Source: CAVVAL01 sp963740215 (GTDB taxonomy: Bacteria; Actinomycetota; Actinomycetes; Mycobacteriales; Cryptosporangiaceae). Taken from it: DNA of 64,000 bases. The translations under genes were made by a program, and so were the position numbers. Positions 32,946 through 42,810 of the stretch are shown piece after piece; position 1 is the first letter of the stretch; each line of letters begins with the position of its first letter. The stretch spans positions 434,001 through 498,000 of the forward strand of contig CAVUDJ010000019.1 in assembly GCA_963740215.1 (NCBI GenBank), written 5' to 3'. The notes under the pieces were generated by a model. It worked only from the letters and a program-made list of their open reading frames with translations. It was not told the origin of the DNA and did no database searches.

Positions 32946-34211
32946 ATGACGACGCCGTTCTGGGGGCCGGACTTCGACGCGCTGCAGTCCCAGGATCCGG
33001 AGATCGCCGGCGTCGTGCTCGGCGAACTCGATCGCCTCCGCGGTGGCCTCCAGCTCATCGCGAGCGAGAACTTCACCTCGCCCGCGGTGCTGGCGGCGCT
33101 GGGCAGCACGCTGTCGAACAAGTACGCCGAGGGGTATCCGGGCAAGCGGTACTACGGCGGCTGCGCGGAGGTCGACAAGGCCGAGGAGCTGGGACGCGAG
33201 CGGGCGAAGGTGCTGTTCGGCGCCGACCACGCCAACCTCCAGCCGCACTCGGGCGCGAGCGCCAACCTGGCCGCGTACGCCGCGTTGCTCGTCCCCGGCG
33301 ACACCGTGCTCGCGATGTCGCTGCCGCACGGCGGCCACCTCACCCACGGCAGCAAGGTGAACTTCTCGGGCAAGTGGTTCAACACGATCGGCTACTCGGT
33401 CCGCGAGGACAACGAGCTGATCGACTATGACGAGGTGCGCGACCTCGCCCGCACGCACCGGCCGAAGATGATCATCTGCGGGGCCACGGCGTACCCGCGC
33501 CTCATCGACTTCGCCGCGTTCCGGCAGATCGCCGACGAGGTGGGCGCGTGGCTCATGGTCGACGCCGCGCACTTCATCGGCCTGGTCGCGGGCAAGGCGA
33601 TCCCGTCGCCCGTGCCGTACGCGGACGTGGTCTGCTTCACCACGCACAAGGTGCTCCGCGGTCCGCGCGGCGGCATGATCCTGTGCAAGGAGGAACTGGC
33701 CGGCAAGATCGACAAGGCCGTCTTCCCGTTCACCCAGGGCGGCCCGCTGATGCACTCGGTCGCGGCCAAGGCCGTCGCGCTGCGTGAGGCGCTGCAGCCC
33801 AGCTACCAGGCGTACGCGAAGCAGGTCATCGCCAACGCGCAGTCGCTCGCCGAGGGCCTCGCGGCCGAGGGGATGCGCCCGGTCTCGGGCGGCACCGACA
33901 CGCACCTCGCCCTCATCGACCTGCGCGAGGTCGGCGTCACCGGTGCCGAGGCCGAGGCCCGCTGCGACGCGGCCCGGATCACGCTCAACAAGAACGCCAT
34001 CCCGTACGACCCGCAGAAGCCGATGATCGCCTCTGGCATCCGCGTCGGCACGCCGAGCGTCACCACCCAGGGCATGGCCGAGGGAGACATGAAGGACATC
34101 GCGTCGTTGATCGGCAGAGCGGTGCGCGACGCCGACGGCACGGCCGCCCCGGAGATCGCCGCCGCAGTCGGTGCACTCGTCACCCGTCACCCGGCGTACG
34201 CACGTGCGTAA
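32946..34211 (+). CDS. glyA: Serine hydroxymethyltransferase
   Basis: A 421-aa product from ATG 32946 (GTG 32934 is also open). PLP enzyme interconverting serine and glycine with folate. It shows LIASENFTSPAVL, NKYAEGYPGKRYYGG, the PLP lysine in CFTTHKVLRGPRGG (Val where Thr is usual) and GIRVGTPSVTTQGM. It supplies one-carbon units. Its stop overlaps the GTG of the following membrane gene by eight bases. Confidence 0.96.
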   Translation: MTTPFWGPDFDALQSQDPEIAGVVLGELDRLRGGLQLIASENFTSPAVLAALGSTLSNKYAEGYPGKRYYGGCAEVDKAEELGRERAKVLFGADHANLQPHSGASANLAAYAALLVPGDTVLAMSLPHGGHLTHGSKVNFSGKWFNTIGYSVREDNELIDYDEVRDLARTHRPKMIICGATAYPRLIDFAAFRQIADEVGAWLMVDAAHFIGLVAGKAIPSPVPYADVVCFTTHKVLRGPRGGMILCKEELAGKIDKAVFPFTQGGPLMHSVAAKAVALREALQPSYQAYAKQVIANAQSLAEGLAAEGMRPVSGGTDTHLALIDLREVGVTGAEAEARCDAARITLNKNAIPYDPQKPMIASGIRVGTPSVTTQGMAEGDMKDIASLIGRAVRDADGTAAPEIAAAVGALVTRHPAYARA

Positions 34212-34620
34212 ACGGCTCATCCACCTGCGACCGACGTTGTTGGCGTCCGCTGTTCTGCTGGTGCTGGCCGCGGCGGCAGGGTTCCTCGGCGGTGGCCTCA
34301 CCAGCCTGACCGGCGCCGTAGCCGGTGTCGGGCTGGTGGTGTTCTCGTACACGATCTCGTCGCTGATCATCGCCTACACCGATCTGCACGTGCGCTCGAT
34401 GCTGCTGCCGGTCGGGCTGGCGACGTACGTCCTCAAGTTCACGGCCTTCGGCCTGTTGCTCTACGTAGTGAACGAGTCCAAATGGGACGGTGCCATCCCG
34501 ATGGCCGGAGGCATCATCGCCGGCACTGTCGTGTGGGTCACCACGCAGGCGGTTTGGGTTTATCGGTCAAGAATCCCTTACGTTGACTTGACCGAAGCTA
34601 GGGGAGGGGGCGGTTCATGA
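34204..34620 (+). CDS. AtpI-like membrane protein (ATP synthase I family)
   Basis: A 138-aa product with four hydrophobic segments (LLASAVLLVLAAAAGFLGG, VAGVGLVVFSYTISSLII, MLLPVGLATYVLKFTAFGLL, AGGIIAGTVVWVTTQAVW). Position ahead of atpZ-atpB and the four-helix layout fit ATP_synt_I, an assembly helper for the c-ring. GTG 34204 overlaps glyA. Confidence 0.75.
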   Translation: MRKRLIHLRPTLLASAVLLVLAAAAGFLGGGLTSLTGAVAGVGLVVFSYTISSLIIAYTDLHVRSMLLPVGLATYVLKFTAFGLLLYVVNESKWDGAIPMAGGIIAGTVVWVTTQAVWVYRSRIPYVDLTEARGGGGS

Positions 34621-34654
34621 CACGCGTACTCCTACTGCTAATGTCGGCCCCGTC

Positions 34655-34873
34655 ATGACCGACGGTCAGCCCCCGAAGCACTCCGGTGAAGCATCGGGAG
34701 CCAACCTGGGCTGGACGGTCGTGGGATACCTGCTCTCCGGCATGGCGGTGTGGGGATTCCTCGGCTGGCTCGTCGATCAGTGGCTCGAGTGGGACGGCAT
34801 CGCGACGGCGATAGGCATCATCGTCGGGATGGCGGGGGCGATCTACTTGATCGTCCGCAAGCTCGGCACCTAG
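34655..34873 (+). CDS. AtpZ/F1Fo ATPase gene-1 family protein
   Basis: A 72-aa product with two membrane helices (LGWTVVGYLLSGMAVWGFLG and AIGIIVGMAGAIYLIV) joined by a short acidic loop (QWLEWDG), the AtpZ pattern. It is thought to help assembly or magnesium supply of the ATP synthase. TAATGT (34639-34644) ten bases before the ATG may be a -10 box for the atp operon. Confidence 0.8.
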   Translation: MTDGQPPKHSGEASGANLGWTVVGYLLSGMAVWGFLGWLVDQWLEWDGIATAIGIIVGMAGAIYLIVRKLGT

Positions 34874-34921
34874 CCGGGCTCGAAGAACGTCAGGCCCGAC
34901 TACTTCATGGAGGATGGTCCG

Positions 34922-35713
34922 GTGAGCGGACAGGCAGTCGCCTTCGCGGCGGAGGAGCTTCCCTGGCCACCCAGCGTCGAGGACGTCTTCCTGCCGAGCG
35001 TCGTCGAAGGCGCCTACCCGTGGTTGACGAAGTTCACGCTGATGGTCTGGCTCGCCGTGGCCCTGATCATCATCTTCTTCCTGGTCACGTACCGGTCGCC
35101 GAAGATGGTGCCGAGCAAGGGCCAGTGGCTCGCGGAGGCGACGTACTCGTTCATCCGCGACGGGGTCGGCCGGGACGTGATCGGCAAGGAAGGTCTCCGG
35201 TTCGCGCCGTACCTCACGTCGCTGTTCCTGTTCATCCTCGTCACGAACATCTTCGGCATCATCCCGCTGCTGCAGATCTCGCCGAACGCGCACATCGCGT
35301 TCCCGGCGGTGCTGGCGGTTCTGTCCTACGTGCTCTTCAACTACCTGGGCATCCGCAAGCACGGGGCCGGCAAGTACCTGAAGATGAACCTGTTCCCGGA
35401 CGCTCCGGTGGCGATGTACCCGCTGCTCGTCCCGATCGAGTTCTTCTCCACCTTCATCCTGCGGCCGGTCACGCTGGCACTGCGTCTCTTCGCCAACATG
35501 TTCGCCGGCCACATGCTGCTGCTGGTGTTCACCGTCGGCGGGTTCGTCCTGCTCGGCACCGACAACGTCCTCACGCAGAGCGTGTCGGTGGTGTCGTTCC
35601 TGATGGCGATCGCCCTGACGCTGTTCGAGGTCGTCGTGGCGATCCTCCAGGCGTACGTGTTCACGATCCTCACCGCGAGCTACGTCCAGGGCGCGCTCGC
35701 GGACGCGCACTAA
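34922..35713 (+). CDS. atpB: ATP synthase Fo subunit a
   Basis: A 263-aa product. The essential Arg half-channel helix is clear (FILRPVTLALRLFANMFAGH), as is the last helix (LFEVVVAILQAYVFTILTAS). It forms the proton half-channels against the c-ring. GTG 34922 has GGAGG eight bases upstream; ATG 34907 is an upstream alternative without one. Confidence 0.94.
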   Translation: MSGQAVAFAAEELPWPPSVEDVFLPSVVEGAYPWLTKFTLMVWLAVALIIIFFLVTYRSPKMVPSKGQWLAEATYSFIRDGVGRDVIGKEGLRFAPYLTSLFLFILVTNIFGIIPLLQISPNAHIAFPAVLAVLSYVLFNYLGIRKHGAGKYLKMNLFPDAPVAMYPLLVPIEFFSTFILRPVTLALRLFANMFAGHMLLLVFTVGGFVLLGTDNVLTQSVSVVSFLMAIALTLFEVVVAILQAYVFTILTASYVQGALADAH

Positions 35714-35782
35714 TAGAGCTTTCCCGCACATCCCAGTCGTCCCGCGTGAAAGTCACGCGTGATTCCCAGGAGGAACACAGTC

Positions 35783-36023
35783 ATGAGCCTTGCGGTTCTC
35801 GCCTCTGACACGGCGTTCATCCGGCAGCGCGAGCGCGATCGGCTACGGCCTCGCGGCCATCGGCCCGGGCGTCGGCGTCGGCATCATCTTCGCCGCCTAC
35901 ATCCAGGCGACCGCCCGCCAGCCCGAGTCCGCCGGCCTCACCCGTCCGATGCTCTTCCTGGGCTTCGCGCTCGTCGAGGCGCTGGCGCTGCTCGGTATCG
36001 CCTTCGGCTTCGTCTTCGTCTAA
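35783..36023 (+). CDS. atpE: ATP synthase Fo subunit c (one apparent frameshift)
   Basis: ATG 35783 follows AGGAGGAAC. It reads MSLAVLASDTAF; after one extra C in ATCCGGC (near 35820) the frame continues SASAIGYGLAAIGPGVGVG, then ARQPESA and LFLGFALVEALALLGIAFGF with the proton-carrying Glu. Corrected length is 79 aa, normal for subunit c. A true loss of the c-ring would be lethal or severely disabling, so a base-calling error is likely. Confidence 0.9.
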
Positions 36024-36059
36024 ACCGGAACCGGCCACGGCGAGGGACAGGAGATTCCC

Positions 36060-36611
36060 ATGCTGAACTACCTCGCGGCAGAGGGTGCCGAGCACAACCC
36101 GATCCTGCCCATCTGGCAGGAGGTGGTTGTCGGCACCATCGCCTTCGCGCTGCTCTGCTTCGTCCTGATGAAGTACGTCTTCCCGCAGATGGAGAAGACG
36201 TTCGCGGAGCGTGTCGACGCCATCGAGGGCGGCATCAAGCGGGCCGAGGAGGCTCAGGCCGAGGCCAAGGCCACGCTGGAGCAGTACAAGGCCCAGCTCG
36301 CCGAGGCCCGCACCGAGGCCGCCGCGATCCGCGACGAGGCTCGTGCCGAGGCCGCTCGGATCAGCGCCGACCTGCACGAGGAGGCGCGCGCCGAGGCCGC
36401 TCGGATCGTGGCTCGCGGCACCGAGCAGCTGCTGGCCGAACGCGAGTCGCTGATTGCCGAGCTTCGCGGTGACATCGGCCGCCTGTCTGTCGACCTCGCC
36501 AGCCGGATCGTGGGGGAGTCCCTCGCCGACGAGGCCCGCCGGGCCAGCACCGTCGAGCGGTTCCTCTCCGAGATGGACGCCGAAGGCGCGACCACAGCGG
36601 GTAGGCGTTGA
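36060..36611 (+). CDS. atpF: ATP synthase Fo subunit b
   Basis: A 183-aa product with one N-terminal membrane helix (VVVGTIAFALLCFVLMKYVF), then a long charged coiled coil with 11-residue-like Ala/Glu/Arg repeats (ARAEAARISADLHEEARAEA). It forms the peripheral stalk. The stop overlaps the start of atpH (TGATG). Confidence 0.95.
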   Translation: MLNYLAAEGAEHNPILPIWQEVVVGTIAFALLCFVLMKYVFPQMEKTFAERVDAIEGGIKRAEEAQAEAKATLEQYKAQLAEARTEAAAIRDEARAEAARISADLHEEARAEAARIVARGTEQLLAERESLIAELRGDIGRLSVDLASRIVGESLADEARRASTVERFLSEMDAEGATTAGRR

Positions 36612-37450
36612 TGCAGGCCGCCAGCCGCGAGTCGGCCATCGCGGCCCAGGAGCGCCTGGACGCGGTCGTCGCCAGCGCCGACCCGGTCGCACTCGGCGCC
36701 GACTTCCGGGCGGTGGCCAGGCTGCTCGAACGTGAGCCTGGCCTGCGGCGCGCGCTCGCCGACCCGGCCCGCCCCAGCGCGGACCGGACCGAACTGCTCG
36801 GCAACCTGCTCACCGGCAAGGTGACTGCCGAGTCGCTGCAGGTGTTGCAGGTGCTCGTCGGCGGACGCTGGTCCACCGCGGCCGACCTGGTCGACGCCGC
36901 CGAACTGCTGGCCGTGCAGGCCGAGCTGTCGGCGGCGGAGAAGTCAGGCCCAGCGGCCGTGAGCGGTGAAGGGGGTGCGCTGGCCGACGTCGAGGACGAG
37001 CTGTTCCGGTTCTCCCGCGTCGTCGACGGCGATCCCCGGCTCGCCGGTGTGCTCTCGGACACGACTGCTGCCGCCGACCGCAAGGTCGGGCTCTGGTGAG
37101 CGACCTGCTGGGCGGCAAGGCCACCGATTTCACCGTGCGGCTGGTCGAGCTGGCCGTGAACGGTCTCGGCGGGCGGGGCTTCGACGCCTCCTTGCAGAAG
37201 CTGATCGAGCTCACGGCTGAGCGCCGCGACCGGCAGGTAGCGTATGTACAGGTCGCCGCGCCGATGACCGACGAGCAGGAGCAGCGGCTGAGCACGCGGC
37301 TGTCCGGCATCTACGGGCGCGACATCTCCCTCAAGGTGACCGTCGACCCGACGATCATCGGCGGCGCCACCGTGCGGGTCGGCGACGACCTCTACGACGG
37401 CAGCGTGGCGCGGCGCCTCGACCAGGCCCGCACACGCACTCGCCAAATAA
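36611..37450 (+). CDS. atpH: ATP synthase F1 subunit delta (apparent frameshifts)
   Basis: The N-terminal part (MQAASRESAIAAQERLDAVV...DRKVGLW) stops at 37099, where the frame shifts by one base. The C-terminal part (VSDLLGGKATDFTVRLVELA, ISLKVTVDPTIIGGATVRVG, YDGSVARRLDQAR) follows in another frame. An extra A near 37437 would restore a normal LAK-stop ending at 37450; as written the frame runs past the atpA start. It links the peripheral stalk to F1. TTG 36608 is an alternative start. Confidence 0.85.
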
Positions 37451-37496
37451 CTCCCCACTTCGAAACACTGACCACTAGAGGACGAGGACGTAGACG

Positions 37497-39146
37497 ATGG
37501 CCGAGCTGACCATCTCCTCCGAGGAGATCCGGGGCGCGATCGAGCGCTACGTCTCCTCGTACACCCCGGAGATCTCCCGCGAGGAGGTCGGTACCGTCTC
37601 CCTGACGGGTGACGGCATCGCCAAGGTCGAGGGCCTGCCCTCGACGATGACCAACGAGCTGCTCCAGTTCGAGGACGGCACGCTCGGCCTCGCGCTCAAC
37701 CTGGAGGCGCGAGAGATCGGTGTCATCGTTCTCGGTGACTTCAGTGGTATCGAGGAGGGCCAGCCGGTCCGCCGCACCGGGCAGATCCTGTCGGCGCCGG
37801 TCGGCGACGCTTTCCTCGGCCGGGTCGTGAACCCGCTGGGCGAGCCGATCGACGGCAAGGGCGAGATCGCCACCACCGAGCGCCGGATCCTCGAGCTGCA
37901 GGCGCCGACCGTGGTGCAGCGCCAGCCGGTGCACGAGCCGCTGCAGACCGGTATCAAGGCCATCGACGCGATGACGCCCATCGGGCGCGGCCAGCGCCAG
38001 CTGATCATCGGCGACCGCCAGACCGGCAAGACCGCCGTGGCGATCGACACGATCATCAACCAGAAGGCCAACTGGGACAGCGGCGACCCGAAGAAGCAGG
38101 TCAAGTGCATCTACGTCGCGATCGGCCAGAAGGGCACGACGATCGCCGGCATCAAGGGTGCGCTGGAAGAGGCCGGCGCGATGGAGTACACCACCATCGT
38201 CGCGTCGCCCGCGTCCGACGCGGCCGGCTTCAAGTACCTCGCGCCGTACACCGGCTCGGCCATCGGCCAGCACTGGATGAACCAGGGCCAGCACGTCCTC
38301 ATCGTCTTCGACGACCTGAGCAAGCAGGCCGAGGCCTACCGCTCGGTGTCGCTGCTGCTGCGCCGCCCGCCGGGCCGCGAGGCGTACCCGGGTGACGTCT
38401 TCTACCTGCACTCCCGCCTGCTGGAGCGCTGCGCGAAGCTCTCCGACGAGATGGGCGCCGGCTCGATGACCGGCCTGCCGATCATCGAGACCAAGGGCAA
38501 CGACATCTCGGCGTACATCCCGACCAACGTCATCTCGATCACCGACGGTCAGATCTTCCTCGAGACCGACCTGTTCAACTCGGGTGTGCGGCCGGCCATC
38601 AACGTCGGTACCTCGGTCTCCCGGGTCGGTGGCGCCGCCCAGGTCAAGGCCATGAAGTCGGTCGCCGGCCGGCTCCGCCTCGACCTGGCCCAGTACCGCG
38701 AGCTGGAGGCGTTCGCCGCGTTCGGCTCCGACCTGGACAAGGCCTCGCAGTCCCAGCTGCAGCGCGGTGCCCGCCTGGTCGAGCTGCTCAAGCAGCCGCA
38801 GTACAGCCCGTACCCGGTGCACGAGCAGGTCGTCTCGATCTGGTCCGGCACCACGGGCCAGCTGGACGACCTGCCGGTCGGCGACATCCGTCGCTTCGAG
38901 TCCGAGTTCCTCACCTACCTGCGGCACAACCGCAAGGAGATCCTGGACGCGATCGCCAGCACCGGGAAGCTCGAGGACGACACCGTCGAGGCGCTGAAGA
39001 AGGCCCTGGCCGACTTCAAGGAGCAGTTCCTCGCCCAGGACGACCACCTCAAGGTCAACGAGCCGCCGGCCGATCCGCTCGCCGAGGGCGCCGAAGGGCA
39101 CGAGACCGTGACCCGTCACCGCCCCGCCCCGCCCGAGAAGAAGTAG
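37497..39146 (+). CDS. atpA: ATP synthase F1 subunit alpha
   Basis: A 549-aa product, intact. P-loop GDRQTGKTAV, the alpha signature YRSVSLLLRRPPGREAYPGD and the arginine finger region (PAINVGTSVSRVGGAAQVKA) are present. Non-catalytic nucleotide-binding subunit of the F1 hexamer. The C-terminus has a charged extension (HETVTRHRPAPPEKK). Confidence 0.97.
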   Translation: MAELTISSEEIRGAIERYVSSYTPEISREEVGTVSLTGDGIAKVEGLPSTMTNELLQFEDGTLGLALNLEAREIGVIVLGDFSGIEEGQPVRRTGQILSAPVGDAFLGRVVNPLGEPIDGKGEIATTERRILELQAPTVVQRQPVHEPLQTGIKAIDAMTPIGRGQRQLIIGDRQTGKTAVAIDTIINQKANWDSGDPKKQVKCIYVAIGQKGTTIAGIKGALEEAGAMEYTTIVASPASDAAGFKYLAPYTGSAIGQHWMNQGQHVLIVFDDLSKQAEAYRSVSLLLRRPPGREAYPGDVFYLHSRLLERCAKLSDEMGAGSMTGLPIIETKGNDISAYIPTNVISITDGQIFLETDLFNSGVRPAINVGTSVSRVGGAAQVKAMKSVAGRLRLDLAQYRELEAFAAFGSDLDKASQSQLQRGARLVELLKQPQYSPYPVHEQVVSIWSGTTGQLDDLPVGDIRRFESEFLTYLRHNRKEILDAIASTGKLEDDTVEALKKALADFKEQFLAQDDHLKVNEPPADPLAEGAEGHETVTRHRPAPPEKK

Positions 39147-39149
39147 GCC

Positions 39150-40092
39150 ATGGGAGCCCAAATCCGCGTCCTTCGTCGACGGATCAAGACCGTCCAGTCG
39201 ACGAAGAAGATCACGAAGGCGATGGAACTCATCGCCACTTCGCGGATCGCCAAGGCGCAGCAGCGGGTCCAGGCGTCCAAGCCGTACGCGGCCGAGATCA
39301 CCCGGGTGCTGACGGCGCTGGCGTCGAACACCGACCAGCATCGACCACCCGCTGGTGGTGGAGCGGCCCGAGCCCAAGCGGGTCGGCGTCCTCGTCATCA
39401 CCAGCGACCGCGGGCTCGCCGGCGGCTACAGCGCCAACGCGCTGAAGACCGCCGAGGAGCTGATGGCGCGGCTGCGTGCCGACGGCAAGACCCCGGTGCT
39501 GTACGTCATCGGCCGGAAGGGTGTCACGTACTACCGCTTCCGCAACCGCGAGATCGAGGCCAGCTGGACCGGCTTCTCCGAGCAGCCCACCTTCGCCGAT
39601 GCGCGCAACGTCGGGGACCTGCTGGTGCAGACGTTCCTGGCCGGCGCTGAAGAGGCGGTGGACAGCGAGGACCACGAGCACGGCCCGGACGACATCCAGG
39701 GCGTGGACGAGCTCCACATCGTCTACACCAGGTTCGTCTCGATGATCAGCCAGAGCGCGACTGCCCGGCAGTTCGCGCCGCTGGAGGTCACCGAGGCCGT
39801 GCCCGAGGGCCCGCAGCCCGCGTACGAGTTCGAGCCGGAGCCTGAGGCGCTGCTCGCCGCGCTGCTGCCGAAGTACGTCAACACCCGCATCTACGCGGCG
39901 CTGTTGGAGTCGGCGGCCAGCGAGTCGGCGGCCCGCCGCCAGGCGATGAAGTCGGCGTCGGACAACGCCGAAGAGCTCGTCAAGACGCTCACCCGCAGTG
40001 CCAACCAGGCCCGCCAGGGCGAGATCACCCAAGAGATCAGCGAGATCGTTGGCGGCGCTAACGCGCTCGCTGCAGCAGGAAGTGACGACTGA
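39150..40092 (+). CDS. atpG: ATP synthase F1 subunit gamma (one apparent frameshift)
   Basis: The N-terminal helix (RVLRRRIKTVQSTKKITKAM) is in frame with ATG 39150. At about 39337-39344 one extra base shifts the frame to SIDHPLVVERPEPKRVGVLV, LVITSDRGLAGGYSANAL and the C-terminal helix (ARQGEITQEISEIVGGANAL). Corrected length is about 313 aa. It is the rotor shaft. The stop overlaps atpD. Confidence 0.92.
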
Positions 40093-41542
40093 TGACTGCC
40101 ACCAGTGTTGAGAAGACCGAGAGCACCGCTCCGGCCGGGGTCGGCCGCGTCGTCCGGGTGACCGGCCCGGTTGTCGACGTGGAGTTCCCGAAGGGTTCGA
40201 TCCCCGAGCTGTTCAACGCCCTGCACGTGAAGATCGACCTTGAGAGCATCGCGAAGACGCTGACCCTGGAGGTCGCCCAGCACCTGGGCGACAACATGGT
40301 CCGCACGATCTCGATGCAGCCCACCGACGGCCTGGTCCGCGGCGCGGAGGTCGCCGACACCGGCGAGGCGATCTCGGTCCCGGTCGGCGACGTCACCAAG
40401 GGCCACGTGTTCAACACCCTCGGCGAGTGCCTCAACCTCAAGGAGGGCGAGAAGCTCGAGATCACCGAGCGCTGGCCGATCCACCGCCAGCCCCCGCCCT
40501 TCGATCAGCTCGAGGCAAGACCGAGATGATGGAGACCGGCCTCAAGGTCATCGACCTGCTCACCCCGTACGTGCGTGGTGGGAAGATCGGCCTGTTCGGC
40601 GGTGCCGGCGTCGGCAAGACCGTGCTCATCCAGGAGATGATCACCCGTGTCGCGCGTAACCACGGTGGTGTCTCCTGCTTCGCCGGTGTGGGCGAGCGCA
40701 CCCGTGAGGGCAACGACCTCATCCTGGAGATGACCGAGTCCGAGGTCATCGACAAGACCGCGCTGGTCTTCGGCCAGATGGACGAGCCGCCCGGCACCCG
40801 TCTGCGGGTCGCGCTGGCCGCGCTGACGATGGCGGAGTACTTCCGCGACGTCCAGAAGCAGGACGTGCTCCTCTTCATCGACAACATCTTCCGTTTCACC
40901 CAGGCCGGTTCCGAGGTCTCCACCCTGCTCGGCCGTATGCCGTCCGCGGTGGGCTACCAGCCGACCCTGGCCGACGAGATGGGTCAGCTCCAGGAGCGGA
41001 TCACGTCGACCCGTGGCCACTCGATCACCTCGATGCAGGCGATCTACGTGCCCGCCGACGACATCACCGACCCGGCGCCGCACACCACGTTCGCGCACCT
41101 CGACGCGACGACGGTGCTCTCGCGTGCCATCTCCGACAAGGGCATCTACCCGGCCGTGGACCCGCTGGACTCCACGTCGCGGATCCTGGACGCCCGGTAC
41201 GTCGGCGAGGAGCACTACCGGGTCGCGGCCCGCACCAAGGAGATCCTCCAGCGGTACAAGGAGCTCCAGGACATCATCGCCATCCTCGGTATCGACGAGC
41301 TGTCCGAAGAGGACAAGGTCCTCGTCGGCCGGGCCCGCCGCATCGAGCGGTTCCTGTCGCAGAACACCTACGCGGCGGAGCAGTTCACCAACATCCCGGG
41401 CTCGACCGTGCCGATGAAGGACACCATCGAGGCGTTCAAGGCGCTGGCCGACGGCGACTTCGACCACGTTCCCGAGCAGGCCTTCTTCATGTGCGGTGGC
41501 CTCGAGGACGTCGAGAAGAACGCGGCCGAGCTGGCCAAGTAG
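40092..41542 (+). CDS. atpD: ATP synthase F1 subunit beta (one apparent frameshift)
   Basis: ATG 40092. The frame is normal up to WPIHRQPPPFDQLE, where one G is missing near 40515; it continues GKTEMMETGLKVIDLL in another frame. P-loop GGAGVGKTVLIQEM, GERTREGNDL, DEPPGTRLRVAL and FIDNIFRFTQAGSEVS are all present. Catalytic ATPase subunit. The frameshift is almost surely an error in an essential gene. Confidence 0.95.
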
Positions 41543-41762
41543 TCCCAGGGGCCGGCGCCGCCGCTTCTTGGCGCGCCGGCCGTTGGGGTTGCGGTGACTT
41601 CGGGGTTTGGCGGGAAAACGCCGAGGAGACATGCGGCGCTGGGTCGCTCAAGCCCCGGAGTGTGCGAAGGTTCCAGCCGCTGCGGCGCAACGTCCGCCCG
41701 CTGCGGCGGCACTTGTACCGGCCGCTAAACTAATCGCGATCCCACCACGCTAAGGAGTTCCA

Positions 41763-42041
41763 GTGGCACAGCTGCAGGTCGAGCTCGTCGCTGTCGAGAG
41801 CAAGCTCTGGTCCGGTGAGGCCGACGCGGTGTTCGCCCGCACCACCGAGGGCGAGTTGGGTGTGCTCCCGGGTCACGCGCCGCTTCTCGGACAGCTCGCC
41901 GACCCCGGCACGGTGCGGATCAAAACCGGCTCCGAGGAGCTGGTCTACACCGTGAACGGTGGGTTCCTCTCGGTCACCAGCGAGGGCGTCTCAATCCTCG
42001 CCGAGACCGCCGAACCGGCCGAAACCGCAAGCACCCACTGA
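41763..42041 (+). CDS. atpC: ATP synthase F1 subunit epsilon (short form)
   Basis: A 92-aa product from GTG 41763 behind AAGGAG. It has the beta-sandwich domain (LQVELVAVESKLWSGEADAV, TEGELGVLPGHAPLLGQLAD, VNGGFLSVTSEGVSIL) but lacks the C-terminal helical hairpin that inhibits ATP hydrolysis in longer forms. The ATP synthase inhibition mode of this organism may therefore differ. A 220-bp gap separates it from atpD. Confidence 0.93.
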   Translation: MAQLQVELVAVESKLWSGEADAVFARTTEGELGVLPGHAPLLGQLADPGTVRIKTGSEELVYTVNGGFLSVTSEGVSILAETAEPAETASTH

Positions 42042-42066
42042 CGTCGCGGACGAGCCGGAGACGCCG

Positions 42067-42504
42067 ATGGACTTCCTCGAAGGATTCGGCCTCGTACTGG
42101 GCGTCGCCCTGATCTTCCTCGTGACACTGTTCGCCCGCCGGCTCATCATCGCCCGCGGTGGCACCGTCCAACTCAGCGTCCGCCTCAACAGCATGCAACG
42201 CGGACGGGGCTGGGCCATCGGCATGGGCCGCTTCTCCGGTGACCGGCTCGTCTGGTACCGCCTGTTCAGCCTCTCGCCCCGCCCCCGCCGCGTCTTCAAC
42301 CGCCGTGACCTGCAGGTCGTCGGCCGGCGCGACCCGTCCGACACCGAGCAGCACGCGCTCATGCACGGCGCCGTCGTGCTCGAATGCGCCACGCGCGACG
42401 GAGACGTGATCGAACTCGCCATGGACAACGCCACCCTGACGGGCTTCCTGTCCTGGATGGAAGCTGCGACGCGCGGCCGCGGCTACCCCCCCTTCGCCGC
42501 TTAG
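42067..42504 (+). CDS. DUF2550 membrane protein
   Basis: A 145-aa product with one N-terminal membrane helix (LEGFGLVLGVALIFLVTLFA), then a basic cytosolic domain (GRGWAIGMGRFSGDRLVWYR, RDLQVVGRRDP). DUF2550 typically follows atpC in actinomycetes, as here 25 bp downstream. Function unknown. Confidence 0.88.
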   Translation: MDFLEGFGLVLGVALIFLVTLFARRLIIARGGTVQLSVRLNSMQRGRGWAIGMGRFSGDRLVWYRLFSLSPRPRRVFNRRDLQVVGRRDPSDTEQHALMHGAVVLECATRDGDVIELAMDNATLTGFLSWMEAATRGRGYPPFAA

Positions 42505-42513
42505 GCCTGCGCG

Positions 42514-42610
42514 GCCCGCTGAGGCACCACGCTCAGCGCCGTCTCCGCGGCTTGCGTGCCGAGCACGCGGCGCCTTGTGCGACGGCGCTGATCGCGGCAC
42601 CTCAGCGGGC
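42514..42610 (+). terminator. Large structured hairpin after the ATP synthase operon
   Basis: A 30-nt left arm (42514-42543) pairs with 42581-42610, about 26 of 30 bases; the loop holds its own hairpin (GCGTG/CACGC). It follows the DUF2550 stop and probably ends the operon. Confidence 0.6.
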
Positions 42611-42734
42611 TCCAGGTCAGATCAAAAGCCCTTAAAGCATTTCTAGTTACGGCCGGCTGGAGCTGTCCTTGCGGCGGCCGGGTCGGCGTGGTCGTCGCCC
42701 GCGCTCGTCCGCGGCACCGCCCGCTTGAACCAGT

Positions 42735-42802
42735 CAACTGTCGGGGAAATGGCTGTATCGGGTGTCCGGTTAGAGGACCAGATGCCCCGACAGTCCGGTT
42801 TG
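42735..42802 (+). repeat. Dispersed 68-nt element, copy B
   Basis: CAACTGTCGGGG...CCCCGACAGTCCGGTTTG; the ends CTGTCGGGG and CCCCGACAG are perfect 9-bp inverted repeats. It lies just past the 3' end of the adenosyltransferase gene; the rest of 42505-42810 holds only the terminator hairpin. Confidence 0.75.
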
Positions 42803-42810
42803 TCCACAAA

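Noticed and set aside
30503..33145. 880-codon open frame on the minus strand opposite kptA and the mannosyltransferase gene
   Set aside because: Composition is Arg/Asp/Gly/His-rich without any domain, and both plus-strand genes have clear family matches.
35783..41542. Programmed frameshifting in the atp operon
   Set aside because: No slippery heptamers or following pseudoknots are seen, shifts occur in both directions, and these genes are not known to be recoded.
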